A DNA stretch of 64,000 nt from Xenorhabdus yunnanensis (lineage in GTDB: Bacteria; Pseudomonadota; Gammaproteobacteria; Enterobacterales; Enterobacteriaceae), in contig NZ_JAQRFI010000013.1 in the NCBI RefSeq assembly GCF_028598805.1, positions 1-64,000 of the forward strand, written 5' to 3'. Under the pieces are notes generated by a model. It was given only the letters and a program-made list of their open reading frames with translations, was not told the origin of the DNA and made no database searches. Below, in pieces: positions 1-8,065 of this stretch. The position numbers were made by a program, and so were the translations under genes. Position 1 is the stretch's first letter; every line of letters starts with the position of its first letter.

Positions 1-38
1 TAAGCATAAATATATGATTTACCGATACCATTCACGGT

Positions 39-84
39 ACTCATAATCGCTTGGTCGCTGGTTCAAGTCCAGCAGGGGCCACCA
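39..84 (+). other. 3' half of tRNA-Ile(CAU), attachment-site remnant
   Basis: The stretch matches the 3' part of the enterobacterial ileX-type tRNA-Ile2: the anticodon loop with CAT at 42-44, the TTCAAGTCC T-loop and the ggggccacca acceptor end. The 5' half (D-arm and 5' acceptor strand) is absent; bases 1-38 do not resemble it. Such a duplicated 3' half is the usual scar where a tyrosine integrase inserted an element into a tRNA gene. With the tRNA in + orientation, the intact gene and the element should lie to the left of the window. The fragment itself is not a functional tRNA. Confidence 0.8.
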
Positions 85-110
85 AATTTTAGCTGTTAAA
101 TCAGCACATT

Positions 111-141
111 AAGCCGCTTTTCAACAAGTGGCTTTTTTATT
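111..141 (+). terminator. Rho-independent terminator after tRNA remnant
   Basis: A stem AAGCCGCTT (111-119) pairs with AAGTGGCTT (126-134), one G-T pair, followed by a T-rich run. It lies 27 bases after the CCA end, as expected for the terminator that followed the original tRNA gene. Confidence 0.7.
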
Positions 142-153
142 TTTATAGGCCAG

Positions 154-172
154 TGGCGACAAAATGGCGACA
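154..172. repeat. TGGCGACA direct repeat, possible integrase arm sites
   Basis: TGGCGACA occurs twice (154-161 and 165-172), close to the tRNA-derived core. Short direct repeats beside an attachment core are typical of integrase arm-binding sites. The assignment is inferred from position only. Confidence 0.35.
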
Positions 173-343
173 GGGATTTTTCCGACACTCAATGTTTCAC
201 TTCTTTTGTTGATTGTTTTCCATCCTCTTTACACATGTTCACTTTATACCCACTCAGAATAACTCAATGTTCGTGCTACTTTTCTTTACACCTAAATCCG
301 TTATCCTTACCGCGCTTTTTTAATATTTAAAGATGATTAATCT

Positions 344-849
344 ATGGCACTAAAAAATGTAAAGAGTGTGGGAAAGAGGTTTCTACATCAGCGAAAACAT
401 GTCCACACTGTGGGGTTAAAGATCCCGGAGTGGGAGCCAAAGAAAAGTTCGGTGGCTTTATTGTCCTATTTCTTATCATAGGAGGGATTTGGTTTTACTT
501 TTCAGGAGATGATGAAACCAATGACACTAAAACAGTATCAGCTGCTAAAACTTGCGCACCAACTGATACTCAGTGCCTCTTTGATCAAAATTGGCCAGAA
601 GCTGCAATGCAGTGCAGAACTCCAATACAGAAGCTATCTAAATATGATTATGAATGGGCGGACGGAATCTTAACGCCAATGTTCTCACACGCTCGACTCG
701 ATGCAAAAAACAACCAAATGACCTTCATCGGGGATAAAGTTAAATTCACTAATGGCTTTAATGCGAAAGTTCCAATGATTTATAATTGTACAATGAACTT
801 AAAAACGCAAACAGTACTGGATGTAAGTGTTGAGCAAGGAAGACTATAA
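344..849 (+). pseudogene. Zinc-ribbon membrane protein, frameshifted near its start
   Basis: From 358 the reading frame gives a zinc ribbon (KCKECGKEVS then KTCPHCG, i.e. CX2C-X12-CX2C), a short linker, one transmembrane helix (FIVLFLIIGGIWFYF) and a soluble domain of about 100 residues containing six Cys. It ends at 849. That frame has no ATG, GTG or TTG ahead of the ribbon after its upstream stop at 334. The natural start ATG at 344 is one base out of phase, and an A6 run at 352-357 lies between. One extra A would restore MALKKCKEC. The alternative GTG start at 430 would lose the ribbon. It may be a sequencing error, a true frameshift or slippage on the A-run. The function of this small ribbon plus anchor family is unknown to me; it is common in mobile DNA. 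Confidence 0.6.
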
Positions 850-872
850 ATTTCAGTTCAATAGTTAGTCTC

Positions 873-912
873 AAGCCGCGTTCTGTCTGAGTTCCATGAT
901 TTAGCGCGGCTT
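873..912. terminator. Inverted repeat AAGCCGCG/CGCGGCTT
   Basis: An 8-bp perfect inverted repeat (873-880 with 905-912) with a 24-base loop sits after the zinc-ribbon gene. There is no T-run, so it is only a weak terminator candidate. The rest of 850-1076 holds no gene I can support. Confidence 0.3.
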
Positions 913-1076
913 CTCCCCGTGATCTTACTTCCCACGTAAAATATAATTTTCCTTTGACTATCATTGCATTATGATTTTCTCCGTGATCCTCTTTTGATCC
1001 AAATTAACCGAAGATGACCTATACGTTAATAGATGAATAGTTTATAGGGCGTTTGATTGCGCTTGATGAGAGCATG

Positions 1077-1104
1077 AAAAAGGCCACGATTTACGCAGCC
1101 TTTT
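1077..1104 (-). terminator. Terminator of hicAB
   Basis: Read on the - strand, AAAAGGC and GCCTTTTT flank a 13-base loop and end in a T-run, 15 bases beyond the hicB stop codon. Confidence 0.6.
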
Positions 1105-1119
1105 GAAAGGTGATCATCG

Positions 1120-1536
1120 TTATAAGATGGACACGGTCAATTGATGCCCGATTGCTGTTGCCGCCTTAGCGACCGTATCAATCTTGGTCGAATGGTGTAA
1201 ATCAAAGAGTCGGGTGACTTCCTGCTTTTTCACCCCCATACGTTGGGCTAACTCAGTTTGCGTTAATCGGGAATCAACAAACGCATTGAGCATCAGCACC
1301 TTTGAGGCCACGCTTAAGGGGACATCGACATAATCATCACCTTGCCCCATGGGGCTGGGACACGGGATTTTCTCATTGCCTTCGAAATAAAACTCAAAGG
1401 ACGTTATTAGCGCATCAAGTGCCATCTCCAGCGCCTCTTCCCGTGTATCCCCTTGGGTTAAGGCTTCAGGGATATCCGGGAACGAGACGAAATAACCGCC
1501 CTCTTCGACTGGCTCTAATATTACGGGATATCGCAT
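1120..1536 (-). CDS. hicB: HicB-type antitoxin with XRE helix-turn-helix
   Basis: The 138-residue protein begins with the degenerate RNase H fold of HicB (MRYPVILEP, then GGYFVSFPDIPEALTQGD, followed by the helix REEALEMALDAL). It ends with a Cro/XRE helix-turn-helix (about residues 90-130: LTQTELAQRMGVKKQEVTRLF). Length and arrangement match the E. coli HicB subgroup. Such antitoxins bind and block HicA and repress their own promoter through the C-terminal domain. hicA lies directly upstream (stop 1592, gap 55 bases) on the same strand, the order seen in E. coli hicAB. Both partners look intact, so this is a functional-looking type II toxin-antitoxin pair in a region of mobile-element debris. 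Confidence 0.88.
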   Translation of the reverse strand: MRYPVILEPVEEGGYFVSFPDIPEALTQGDTREEALEMALDALITSFEFYFEGNEKIPCPSPMGQGDDYVDVPLSVASKVLMLNAFVDSRLTQTELAQRMGVKKQEVTRLFDLHHSTKIDTVAKAATAIGHQLTVSIL

Positions 1537-1591
1537 AGTATTTGATGGTGAAGCCTGTGCGAGAACCCGCCTCCTGAGAGACGAGTTTTTA

Positions 1592-1768
1592 CTACAATCC
1601 TAACTGCTTAATGATTGCTTTCCTCAGTGGCTCTTTTATCTCATGGCTGGGATGACTTGGCATGACGCTGTGCTTCCCTTTGTATCTCAGTTTCAGATGG
1701 TTTGTACCATTTGAAACTTCAACGCCCTGAGCTTCCAGCCACCGCCTGAACTCGCTTTGCTTCACCAC
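1592..1768 (-). CDS. hicA: HicA mRNA interferase toxin
   Basis: A 58-codon frame starts at GTG 1766-1768 (a second GTG follows directly) just after an AATGGAGGA ribosome-binding site, and ends at the TAG at 1592-1594. The protein reads MVKQSEFRRWLEAQGVEV, then GTNHLKLRYKGKHSVMPSHP and ends KEPLRKAIIKQLGL. It carries the catalytic His of the HLKL segment and the G-K-H-S-V-M-P-S-H-P strand typical of HicA. HicA is a small double-stranded RNA-binding-fold RNase that cleaves mRNA. The second GTG has better spacing from the Shine-Dalgarno sequence and may be the real start. It forms a pair with the downstream hicB. Confidence 0.85.
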   Translation of the reverse strand: MVKQSEFRRWLEAQGVEVSNGTNHLKLRYKGKHSVMPSHPSHEIKEPLRKAIIKQLGL

Positions 1769-1900
1769 TCCTCCATTCTGTTGAACATGTGATTATAGTA
1801 AACATTAATGCTTACCATGTCAGCATTTTTGTTTACAGGGAAAGAGGCGGATAAAAATAAACCCCGCCGAAGCAGGGTTACTTTGACTACAACAGAATAA

Positions 1901-2244
1901 TCAATTGGTGAGGTTGATTTCTCTGTTTTTACTTCGACGTGATGATTTATCGTTTGTGCGCTGACTGAGAGGAGCAACCTCGGTCAGAGCGCGACACTCC
2001 TCAACTAACATAATCACTCTACTGCCTGTCATGCTGGATATCAACTCGCGCATGTGGAAAAGATAAGTGACACTCATCCAATCACGGACGAATATTTCCT
2101 GTTTCACACCCGCAATGCTCTGTTTAAGCAGGCCGATTTTCTCTATCAGTTTTTGTCCCACTTCAATATTGGCCTCTTTCCCCACACTGGCAAGGTAGTT
2201 CGATGAGGCCAGACTGTTGTCGCCGTCTGTTACCTGTTGGATAG
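1901..2244 (-). pseudogene. C-terminal remnant of gpV/VgrG-like tail spike gene
   Basis: The - strand encodes VGKEANIEVGQKLIEKIGLL and the following KQSIAGVKQEI. This is almost the same as the C-terminal third of the complete tail hub/spike protein at 21030-22667, where the segment reads ANIDVGQKLIEKIGLL. After that the two diverge, and the Thr/His-rich tail appears in another frame, so the remnant is frameshifted as well as truncated. The 5' side is cut exactly at 2245, where the IS3-family left end begins. It shows that a second copy of the tail module once lay here. Confidence 0.75.
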
Positions 2245-2828
<584 letters not shown>

Positions 2829-2973
2829 GTTTCTATATAAGATATAGTCGAATTAAATTAGCTATAATTTTTAACATCATGAAAAGTAATATGAAGTTAT
2901 CTATTTTTGATGGGTAGTCACACAATAACATCGAGATAAAAGGAGATTATATAATTATCTCAGATAATAGCTT

Positions 2974-3126
2974 TTATTTTCTACCAAAATACCCTCTAAA
3001 AAATCTTTTAAGATATCCCGCCATACCTCCTATATACAATTCCCTTAACGCCTTATTATTATTTGGATTTTAACGATTAATACGGCTTTTACTAACTGTA
3101 TACCCTATTACTCTCTTATTTAAATT
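2974..3126 (-). pseudogene. C-terminal scrap of an unknown gene, cut by ERIC
   Basis: On the - strand one frame reads NLNKRVIGYTVSKSRINR, a stop, then NPNNNKALRELYIGGMAGYL and KRFFRGYFGRK before its TAA at 2974-2976. The composition looks like real protein. The 5' end stops at the ERIC element that begins at 3133, and an in-frame stop sits in the middle. I do not recognise the family. Confidence 0.4.
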
Positions 3127-3132
3127 AATGTA

Positions 3133-3259
3133 TATACCCTTCGTATTTCAAGTTGCCTCTTTGTTGGCTGCACTCATTCACCCCGGTCACATAGTTATCT
3201 ATGCTCCCGGGGATTCTCTCCCTTGCTGCCGCGACGCATCTTGAAATCCATTGGGTATA
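3133..3259. repeat. ERIC element (127 bp)
   Basis: It is exactly 127 bp, starts TATACCCTTCG and ends ATTGGGTATA. It contains the central inverted repeat around CCCCGGTCACATAGTTATC and GCTCCCGGGGATTC, which resemble the classic ERIC2 and ERIC1R primer sites. A second 127-bp copy in opposite orientation lies at 35215-35341. It separates the unknown gene scrap from the YopJ-like gene. Confidence 0.85.
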
Positions 3260-3393
3260 GAGAACCATTAATTGCTTTCCTTGATCGCAAAATTAAGTAA
3301 TATAGAAAGAGAAATGATTTGTGGAAAATTATTTTTCAGCAATTAAATCAGATTATTATGGAAATACTTTATATAGCCATTGGAGTGTTAAAA

Positions 3394-4269
3394 ATGCTTG
3401 CTAAAGACTCTTTGAACAAATATATAGAAAAAGCTCAGTCAAATAAACAAAATGACATTCAATTCAATGATATACTAGTGGATATGTCGAATTGTGAAAT
3501 AATATTAAGGCATTTCAATTCAAGATATCCGGATATGAATTCTCATCCTACTATTATGAATGTAAATGATTTCATTAAAAACATAAAAGATTCACCGCCA
3601 AATAATAATGAAAGAAAACTTTTTATTGTTAACGCTGGTGGTGATCGAACACATTTTGCCACCGCTAATGTTTTTAAAGATATGAATGATAAAATTTCCA
3701 TCATTTTTGTTGATTCAAGTCTCGGAAGAAATCAGCATATTCTTTTCGCATTATATTTAAATTTTAAAGACGCTTCTAACATAAAAACACTTTATATTTA
3801 TAACCAAATACAAAATAGCAATGGAGATTGTCTACTGTTTTCACTTCATTTTTTGAAAAAGATGCATAAACACCGTAATCACTTTGTAAAACTTCATCAA
3901 GATCTTTTTAATGATAGAATAAGATTTATTAGAGAAAAAAATACAACTTTTAATCCACCAGAAGAACTTAGTGATGATTATTTAGAGAAGGCTCATGTTG
4001 TATTCTTCGATCAAGCAATAAAATTATTACCTATTGATTTTTTTAAACATGCACATTCAAAGACGCCAATTAATGCTTACTTAGAAAACCATCCTGATGA
4101 AACCAGTAAAAAAGTGAATAAGTGGAAAGGAGGGGAAACATTGATAGACAGATATAATCGCCATAAAGTGATCCGTACGATTGACGGAAAACAACGAACC
4201 TACAGTAGCTCTATTGAAGAAAAAAGACTTAGTCTTGCACAGGCTGCGCTACGTTGGCTTGGTGAATAA
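3394..4269 (+). CDS. YopJ/AvrRxv-family acetyltransferase (effector-type)
   Basis: The C-terminal two thirds follow YopJ. The catalytic His lies in GGDRTHFATANV (H87 from the start chosen here), the acidic residue in IIFVDSSLG (D107) and the catalytic Cys in NGDCLLFSLHFLKKM (C146). Next comes the KLHQDLFN helix (YopJ: KIHEDNI), then LLPIDFFKHAHSKTPINAYL (YopJ: LPVTFYKHTQGKKRLNEYL). Spacings 20 and 39 are close to YopJ (H109, E128, C172). The family acetylates Ser/Thr/Lys on host MAP kinase kinases and similar targets using inositol hexakisphosphate as cofactor. I chose ATG 3394 because a GGAG lies 8 bases upstream and the 291-residue product matches YopJ (288). A TTG at 3319 would add 25 residues. 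AT content is far above its neighbours, which suggests transfer. No secretion chaperone or type III genes are in the window. Confidence 0.8.
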   Translation: MLAKDSLNKYIEKAQSNKQNDIQFNDILVDMSNCEIILRHFNSRYPDMNSHPTIMNVNDFIKNIKDSPPNNNERKLFIVNAGGDRTHFATANVFKDMNDKISIIFVDSSLGRNQHILFALYLNFKDASNIKTLYIYNQIQNSNGDCLLFSLHFLKKMHKHRNHFVKLHQDLFNDRIRFIREKNTTFNPPEELSDDYLEKAHVVFFDQAIKLLPIDFFKHAHSKTPINAYLENHPDETSKKVNKWKGGETLIDRYNRHKVIRTIDGKQRTYSSSIEEKRLSLAQAALRWLGE

Positions 4270-4323
4270 TTAATAAAAAACAGTAAATGATATCGGTAAG
4301 ATTATAATCTCTCATCTTTCGAG

Positions 4324-4644
4324 TTACCTCTTTGACAGGGAAATTTCGAAAGAGAAATCGTTTTTTGCTGTTACAAATCCAGATTTCAAGCGAAATTCAT
4401 ATCCAATAAGGCCAGTTTCATCAAGGGCGAGAATAAAATTGGCCTTGCTTCTTTCCTTTTAATGACAAGTACTTTTAATGACAAGTAAATGATGTGTGAC
4501 ATCTTGTCTCCTGTAATAGGGTTTCCAATAAATACTCAATGCCGCATGCTCTAAACAGGATACAACAGTATTATTTATCTGTTCCAGCGTGAATGAAAGT
4601 ACACCAATGAAATTATGATTAACTTCTACTCTTAAATAAAATCA
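4324..4644 (-). pseudogene. Decayed ORF of unknown function
   Basis: One - strand frame runs about 107 codons with a single internal stop (TAA inside the duplicated 16-mer at 4456-4487). It reads VEVNHNFIGVLSFTLEQIN upstream and ANFILALDETGLIGYEFRLK followed by SGFVTAKNDFSFEISLSKR downstream. There is no credible start codon. The pattern suggests a former gene broken by the 16-bp tandem duplication and other changes. I do not recognise the family. Confidence 0.35.
4456..4487. repeat. Perfect 16-bp tandem duplication
   Basis: CTTTTAATGACAAGTA occurs twice head to tail (4456-4471, 4472-4487). It lies in the decayed - strand ORF and contributes its stop codon. Confidence 0.8.
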
Positions 4645-4710
4645 GATAATTAACTCATTAAAATTACAGGTAATGCCACAAAAATTATACTAACGTGCTA
4701 GACAGGTTGT

Positions 4711-4833
4711 TTCTGTTTTATTTTCCTGCCAGAAGATACCTCCCCTGGTGAAGTGAGACGAATCTTGGTTGGGCAATACGAGATTCGCTATGAGATTCAG
4801 GAAAAAATAAAAAGCAGAAATAAAATCGAATAG
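4711..4833 (+). pseudogene. RelE/ParE-type toxin remnant
   Basis: The frame reads FIFLPEDTSPGEVRRILVG and QYEIRYEIQEKIK before TAG at 4831. The G-E-x-R-R-I-L-V-G-x-Y-E-I-R-Y segment is the C-terminal beta-sheet signature of RelE/ParE toxins. The N-terminal helices and the usual ending (RxWHTR) are missing, and there is no antitoxin. Other bases in 4270-4966 carry no gene I can support. Confidence 0.45.
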
Positions 4834-4966
4834 GATTCAGAAAATGCCTCAATGGAAACCATAATGAAATGATAGATGTAGCAGTATTGTAAGAATTTAT
4901 TTAAACTAATCTGTACAACGTCACTATGACATAAGCTATATCATCTCATCTAACAAGAGAAAAATA

Positions 4967-5356
4967 ATGAAAACTTCATATAAGCTATTAATTAGTCTGG
5001 CTTGCGTCATCACGCTCGCTGGCTGTGCTCGTAACGCACCGATATTAACTCCCCAATCCACTATCATGACTCATAATTCTCTGCCTTCCGTGAAAAAAGC
5101 TATTTTGGAAGCAGGTAAAAAACGTAAGTGGGCAATGACTGAAACTTCTCCTGGTGTTATTGATGGCTTCCTGAAAAAACGCGATCATGATGTTCAAATA
5201 CGCATCAATTATACCGCCAAAAACTACTCTATCAATTATGTCAATAGCCATAAATTAAGAGAGCGCAACGGAAAAATTCATCGTAATTATAACCGTTGGG
5301 TCAATAACTTGGATAAAGACATTCAGTTAAATTTAGCCCTGTTGGCTAATCAATAA
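4967..5356 (+). CDS. apeA: Small lipoprotein, first gene of the aryl polyene cluster
   Basis: The 129-residue protein starts with a lipoprotein signal (MKTSYKLLISLACVITLAGC; lipobox LAGC, Cys20). A basic region follows (AILEAGKKRKWAM, GFLKKRDHDVQIRINY) that fits a small periplasmic lipid-anchored domain. A short lipoprotein at the head of the methyltransferase gene is what APE clusters of E. coli CFT073 and Xenorhabdus show, so the symbol apeA is given by position. Its role in polyene assembly or transport is not established. A hairpin with a T-run (5371-5420) separates it from apeB, so it may be transcribed partly on its own. Confidence 0.65.
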   Translation: MKTSYKLLISLACVITLAGCARNAPILTPQSTIMTHNSLPSVKKAILEAGKKRKWAMTETSPGVIDGFLKKRDHDVQIRINYTAKNYSINYVNSHKLRERNGKIHRNYNRWVNNLDKDIQLNLALLANQ

Positions 5357-5370
5357 ATTTCCACTTTAGG

Positions 5371-5420
5371 GCCTATCCTATATCGGTGAAAACATACTGA
5401 TAAGATAGGCTTTAGTTTTT
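5371..5420 (+). terminator. Terminator or attenuator between apeA and apeB
   Basis: GCCTATC (5371-5377) pairs with GATAGGC (5404-5410) over a 26-base loop and is followed by TTTAGTTTTT. It ends about 40 bases before the apeB start and could set the ratio of apeA to the main operon. Confidence 0.5.
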
Positions 5421-5462
5421 CAATATACATTCTGGCTACAGACATATCGGATATCTGGATAT

Positions 5463-6536
5463 ATGACCGCACCCTATAATTATGACAAAGATGAGTTCAG
5501 TGCACTTGAGGCAATTACAGAAGCTCAGCGTATTGCTTTTGCCCCTATGCTATTTCAAACAGCAATCGGACTACGCGATTGCGGAATTTTATCTTTCTTG
5601 GATAAAAACCACAAAAATGGTGCGACCAAAGATGAGATTTTCAGGAACTCCGAATTAGATAGCTACGGTGTGGGTATTTTGCTGGATATGGGATTGAGCG
5701 GCAGAATTATTATTAAGCAGGATGATCGTTATTTCCTCAGTAAAATCGGACATTATTTGCTACATGACAAGATGACTCGCGTCAATATGGATTTCACTCA
5801 GGATGTTTGTTATCAAGGGCTATTTCACTTAAAAGAATCTCTCCTGAAAAATAAGCCTGCCGGATTAAAAGTGTTCGGTGAGTGGCCAACGATTTATCCT
5901 GCCCTGAGCCAATTACCTGAACCTGCTAAAACAAGCTGGTTTTCATTCGACCATTTTTATTCTGATTCTGCCTTTAGTGCGGCATTGAAAACTGTTTTCT
6001 CCATGAATCCCAAAGTGATTTATGATATTGGTGGTAATACAGGAAAATGGGCATTGCGCTGTTGCCAATATGACAGTAAAGTCAGCGTTACTATTCTGGA
6101 TTTACCCCAGCAAATAAAATTGGCTGAAGAAAATATACGCAGCCAAGGTATGGCTGATCGTATTTTCGGCTATCCTATTGACATGTTATCGGATAACGAC
6201 TTACCCACAGAAGCAGATATCTGGTGGATGAGCCAATTCTTAGATTGTTTTTCCGAAACACAAATTATAGGCATTTTACGCAAGATTTCCGCAGCCATGA
6301 AACCTGATGCGCGAATTTGCATTATGGAGCTGTTTTGGGACTGCCAGCCTTTTGAAGCAGCGGCTTATAGCCTTAATGCTACCTCGCTTTATTTTACTTG
6401 TATGGCAAATGGTAATAGTCGTTTTTATAGCGTTGATGATTTTACCCAATTCCTTAATAAAGCTGGGTTGGTAATAGAAAACCAAATTGATCAGCTAGGG
6501 CTAGGACACACATTACTGATCTGCAAAAAGCAGTAA
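5463..6536 (+). CDS. apeB: SAM-dependent O-methyltransferase of APE biosynthesis
   Basis: The 357-residue protein has an N-terminal winged-helix-like dimerisation part (about 20-110) and a class I methyltransferase domain with the SAM loop VIYDIGGNTGKWALRC near residue 180. DLPQQ and DMLSDNDLP follow as later motifs. This matches plant and bacterial O-methyltransferases of small aromatics. In APE pathways the aryl head group carries a methyl and a hydroxyl or methoxy group, and this enzyme is the expected modifier. It starts the tightly packed operon that runs to apeR; apeC follows after 13 bases. Confidence 0.8.
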   Translation: MTAPYNYDKDEFSALEAITEAQRIAFAPMLFQTAIGLRDCGILSFLDKNHKNGATKDEIFRNSELDSYGVGILLDMGLSGRIIIKQDDRYFLSKIGHYLLHDKMTRVNMDFTQDVCYQGLFHLKESLLKNKPAGLKVFGEWPTIYPALSQLPEPAKTSWFSFDHFYSDSAFSAALKTVFSMNPKVIYDIGGNTGKWALRCCQYDSKVSVTILDLPQQIKLAEENIRSQGMADRIFGYPIDMLSDNDLPTEADIWWMSQFLDCFSETQIIGILRKISAAMKPDARICIMELFWDCQPFEAAAYSLNATSLYFTCMANGNSRFYSVDDFTQFLNKAGLVIENQIDQLGLGHTLLICKKQ

Positions 6537-6549
6537 CGAACGGTATTTC

Positions 6550-7278
6550 ATGAAATTGACATTGGATATTACAGACTGGCAAGCAATCGCCCCAGGGCTT
6601 TCTCTTGCTGAAGAGTGGAAAGAGTGGTCTGCGAAATTACCAGCTACTATTGATAAATCACAGCCATTAGAGAAATGTGCCCAATTACCCATGATGACAG
6701 CTCGCCGTTTAAGCTCTGGCAGCCGTCTTGCCGTGGATTGTGGTTTAAGCATCCTGTGCCGTAATCAAGTCGATGCCATTGTCTATACCAGCCGTCACGG
6801 TGAGTTGGAACGCAATTACCAAATATTGCAGAATCTGGCGCAAAAAGAGAGTGTTTCTCCAACCAATTTTGCCATGTCAGTGCATAACTCTTCTGTAGGT
6901 AATCTAACCATTGTGGCGAAGGCTCCTCTGGTTTCCTCTTCCGTTTCGGCAGGCATTGACAGTTTCCAGCAAGGACTGTTTGAAGCCTCAACACTGCTTC
7001 ATGCGGGTCACCGCAAAGTCCTGCTGGTCGATTTTGATGGTGAGATCCCCAGCTTTTATCACAATGTCATAGATGCCAATACCCCAACCTATCCATTTGC
7101 AGTCGCTCTATTGCTGGAGTCAGGTACTTGCTTACGCTGTACAAAGCAATCTTCATCAGAAGCAGAGCCTGACCTTCCTCAAAGCCTCCAGTTTCTTCAT
7201 GGCTGGTTACGGGGCAAGCAGAATTTCACTGTTTCAGGGGATCATTGCCAGTGGAATTGGAGCCTGCCAGATGATTAA
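6550..7278 (+). CDS. apeC: Ketosynthase-like chain-length factor
   Basis: The 242-residue protein is a truncated thiolase-fold subunit of the ketoacyl-synthase N-terminal type. At the place of the KS nucleophile it reads MSVHNSSVGNLTIVAK, with Ser where an active KS has Cys, and the C-terminal half with the two catalytic His is missing. In the published Xenorhabdus APE system ApeC acts as a chain-length-factor partner of the active ketosynthase ApeO, forming an uncommon type II polyketide synthase. The gene overlaps apeD by 8 bases, which implies coupled translation. Confidence 0.8.
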   Translation: MKLTLDITDWQAIAPGLSLAEEWKEWSAKLPATIDKSQPLEKCAQLPMMTARRLSSGSRLAVDCGLSILCRNQVDAIVYTSRHGELERNYQILQNLAQKESVSPTNFAMSVHNSSVGNLTIVAKAPLVSSSVSAGIDSFQQGLFEASTLLHAGHRKVLLVDFDGEIPSFYHNVIDANTPTYPFAVALLLESGTCLRCTKQSSSEAEPDLPQSLQFLHGWLRGKQNFTVSGDHCQWNWSLPDD

Positions 7279-8062
7279 AAGGGTTTCCATCAATATCACT
7301 GAACGCATTAACTGGTTCTGGCGTCTGCTCATGACCGGATTTTGTTTTACCCTGTTTGGCGTAGGTGGGTTATTGCTTTCTCTTGTTTGGTTTAATTTAT
7401 TGCTGGTTTTCCTACGCAATAAAAATAAACGTTGCCATCTCGCACGCCACAGCATTTCATTCAGTTTTCGCCTGTTCCTTTTTTTGACCAGAAAATTGGG
7501 CGTACTGGATTACCATTTCAATGGCCTGGATAAAATTCGGGCGGATAAAGGCTGTTTGATTATTGCCAATCACCCAACTTTACTGGATTACGTCATTCTG
7601 GCATCAACGCTGCCAGACGTGGATTGCATCGTAAAATCTGCGTTACTGCGTAATCCTTTTGTCAGCGGCGTAATCCGCTCTGCACGTTACCTGATTAACA
7701 GTGATGCAGAAACTCTGCTTCCTGTTTGCCGCGAACGGCTGACTTCTGGTCACAATATACTGATTTTCCCAGAAGGAACACGCACGACGCCCGGTCAACC
7801 TATTTCGCTTCAACGTGGAGCCGCTAATATCGCTGTACGATGTGAATGTGATTTGCGGATCATACATATTACTTGCAGCCAGACTATGCTGGATAAAAAA
7901 AGCAAGTGGTATCAAATCCCACCGAAAAAGCCCATTTATACAATCAATATTGGTGAACAGCTTACCAATGAAAATTTTGCTGTTGATATAGAAAATGGGC
8001 ATGCCATCGCTGCCCGCCAACTCAATCGTCAGCTAACTCAATTATTAACACCATCAAACTAA
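7271..8062 (+). CDS. apeD: 1-acyl-glycerol-phosphate-type acyltransferase
   Basis: A 263-residue protein starts at ATG 7271, overlapping the apeC stop. It has an N-terminal hydrophobic anchor (FTLFGVGGLLLSLVWFNLLL) and the PlsC-type acyltransferase signatures: IIANHPTLLDY (HX4D) and IFPEGTRTTPG, with the substrate-binding Pro-Glu-Gly. These enzymes move an acyl group from ACP or CoA to a hydroxyl at the inner membrane. In APE clusters it is a candidate for joining the polyene acyl chain to its membrane anchor. Confidence 0.82.
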   Translation: MIKRVSINITERINWFWRLLMTGFCFTLFGVGGLLLSLVWFNLLLVFLRNKNKRCHLARHSISFSFRLFLFLTRKLGVLDYHFNGLDKIRADKGCLIIANHPTLLDYVILASTLPDVDCIVKSALLRNPFVSGVIRSARYLINSDAETLLPVCRERLTSGHNILIFPEGTRTTPGQPISLQRGAANIAVRCECDLRIIHITCSQTMLDKKSKWYQIPPKKPIYTINIGEQLTNENFAVDIENGHAIAARQLNRQLTQLLTPSN

Positions 8063-8065
8063 CAG

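Noticed and set aside
758-964. - strand frame overlapping the end of the zinc-ribbon gene
   Set aside because: No ribosome site or family pattern; it runs antisense to the better-supported frame.
1302-1538. + strand frame opposite hicB
   Set aside because: Arg/His/Pro-rich antisense shadow of a clear hicB gene.
1762-1977. - strand 71-codon frame (LLLSVSAQTINHHVEV)
   Set aside because: It overlaps hicA's start and is the shifted end of the gpV-like remnant, not a separate gene.
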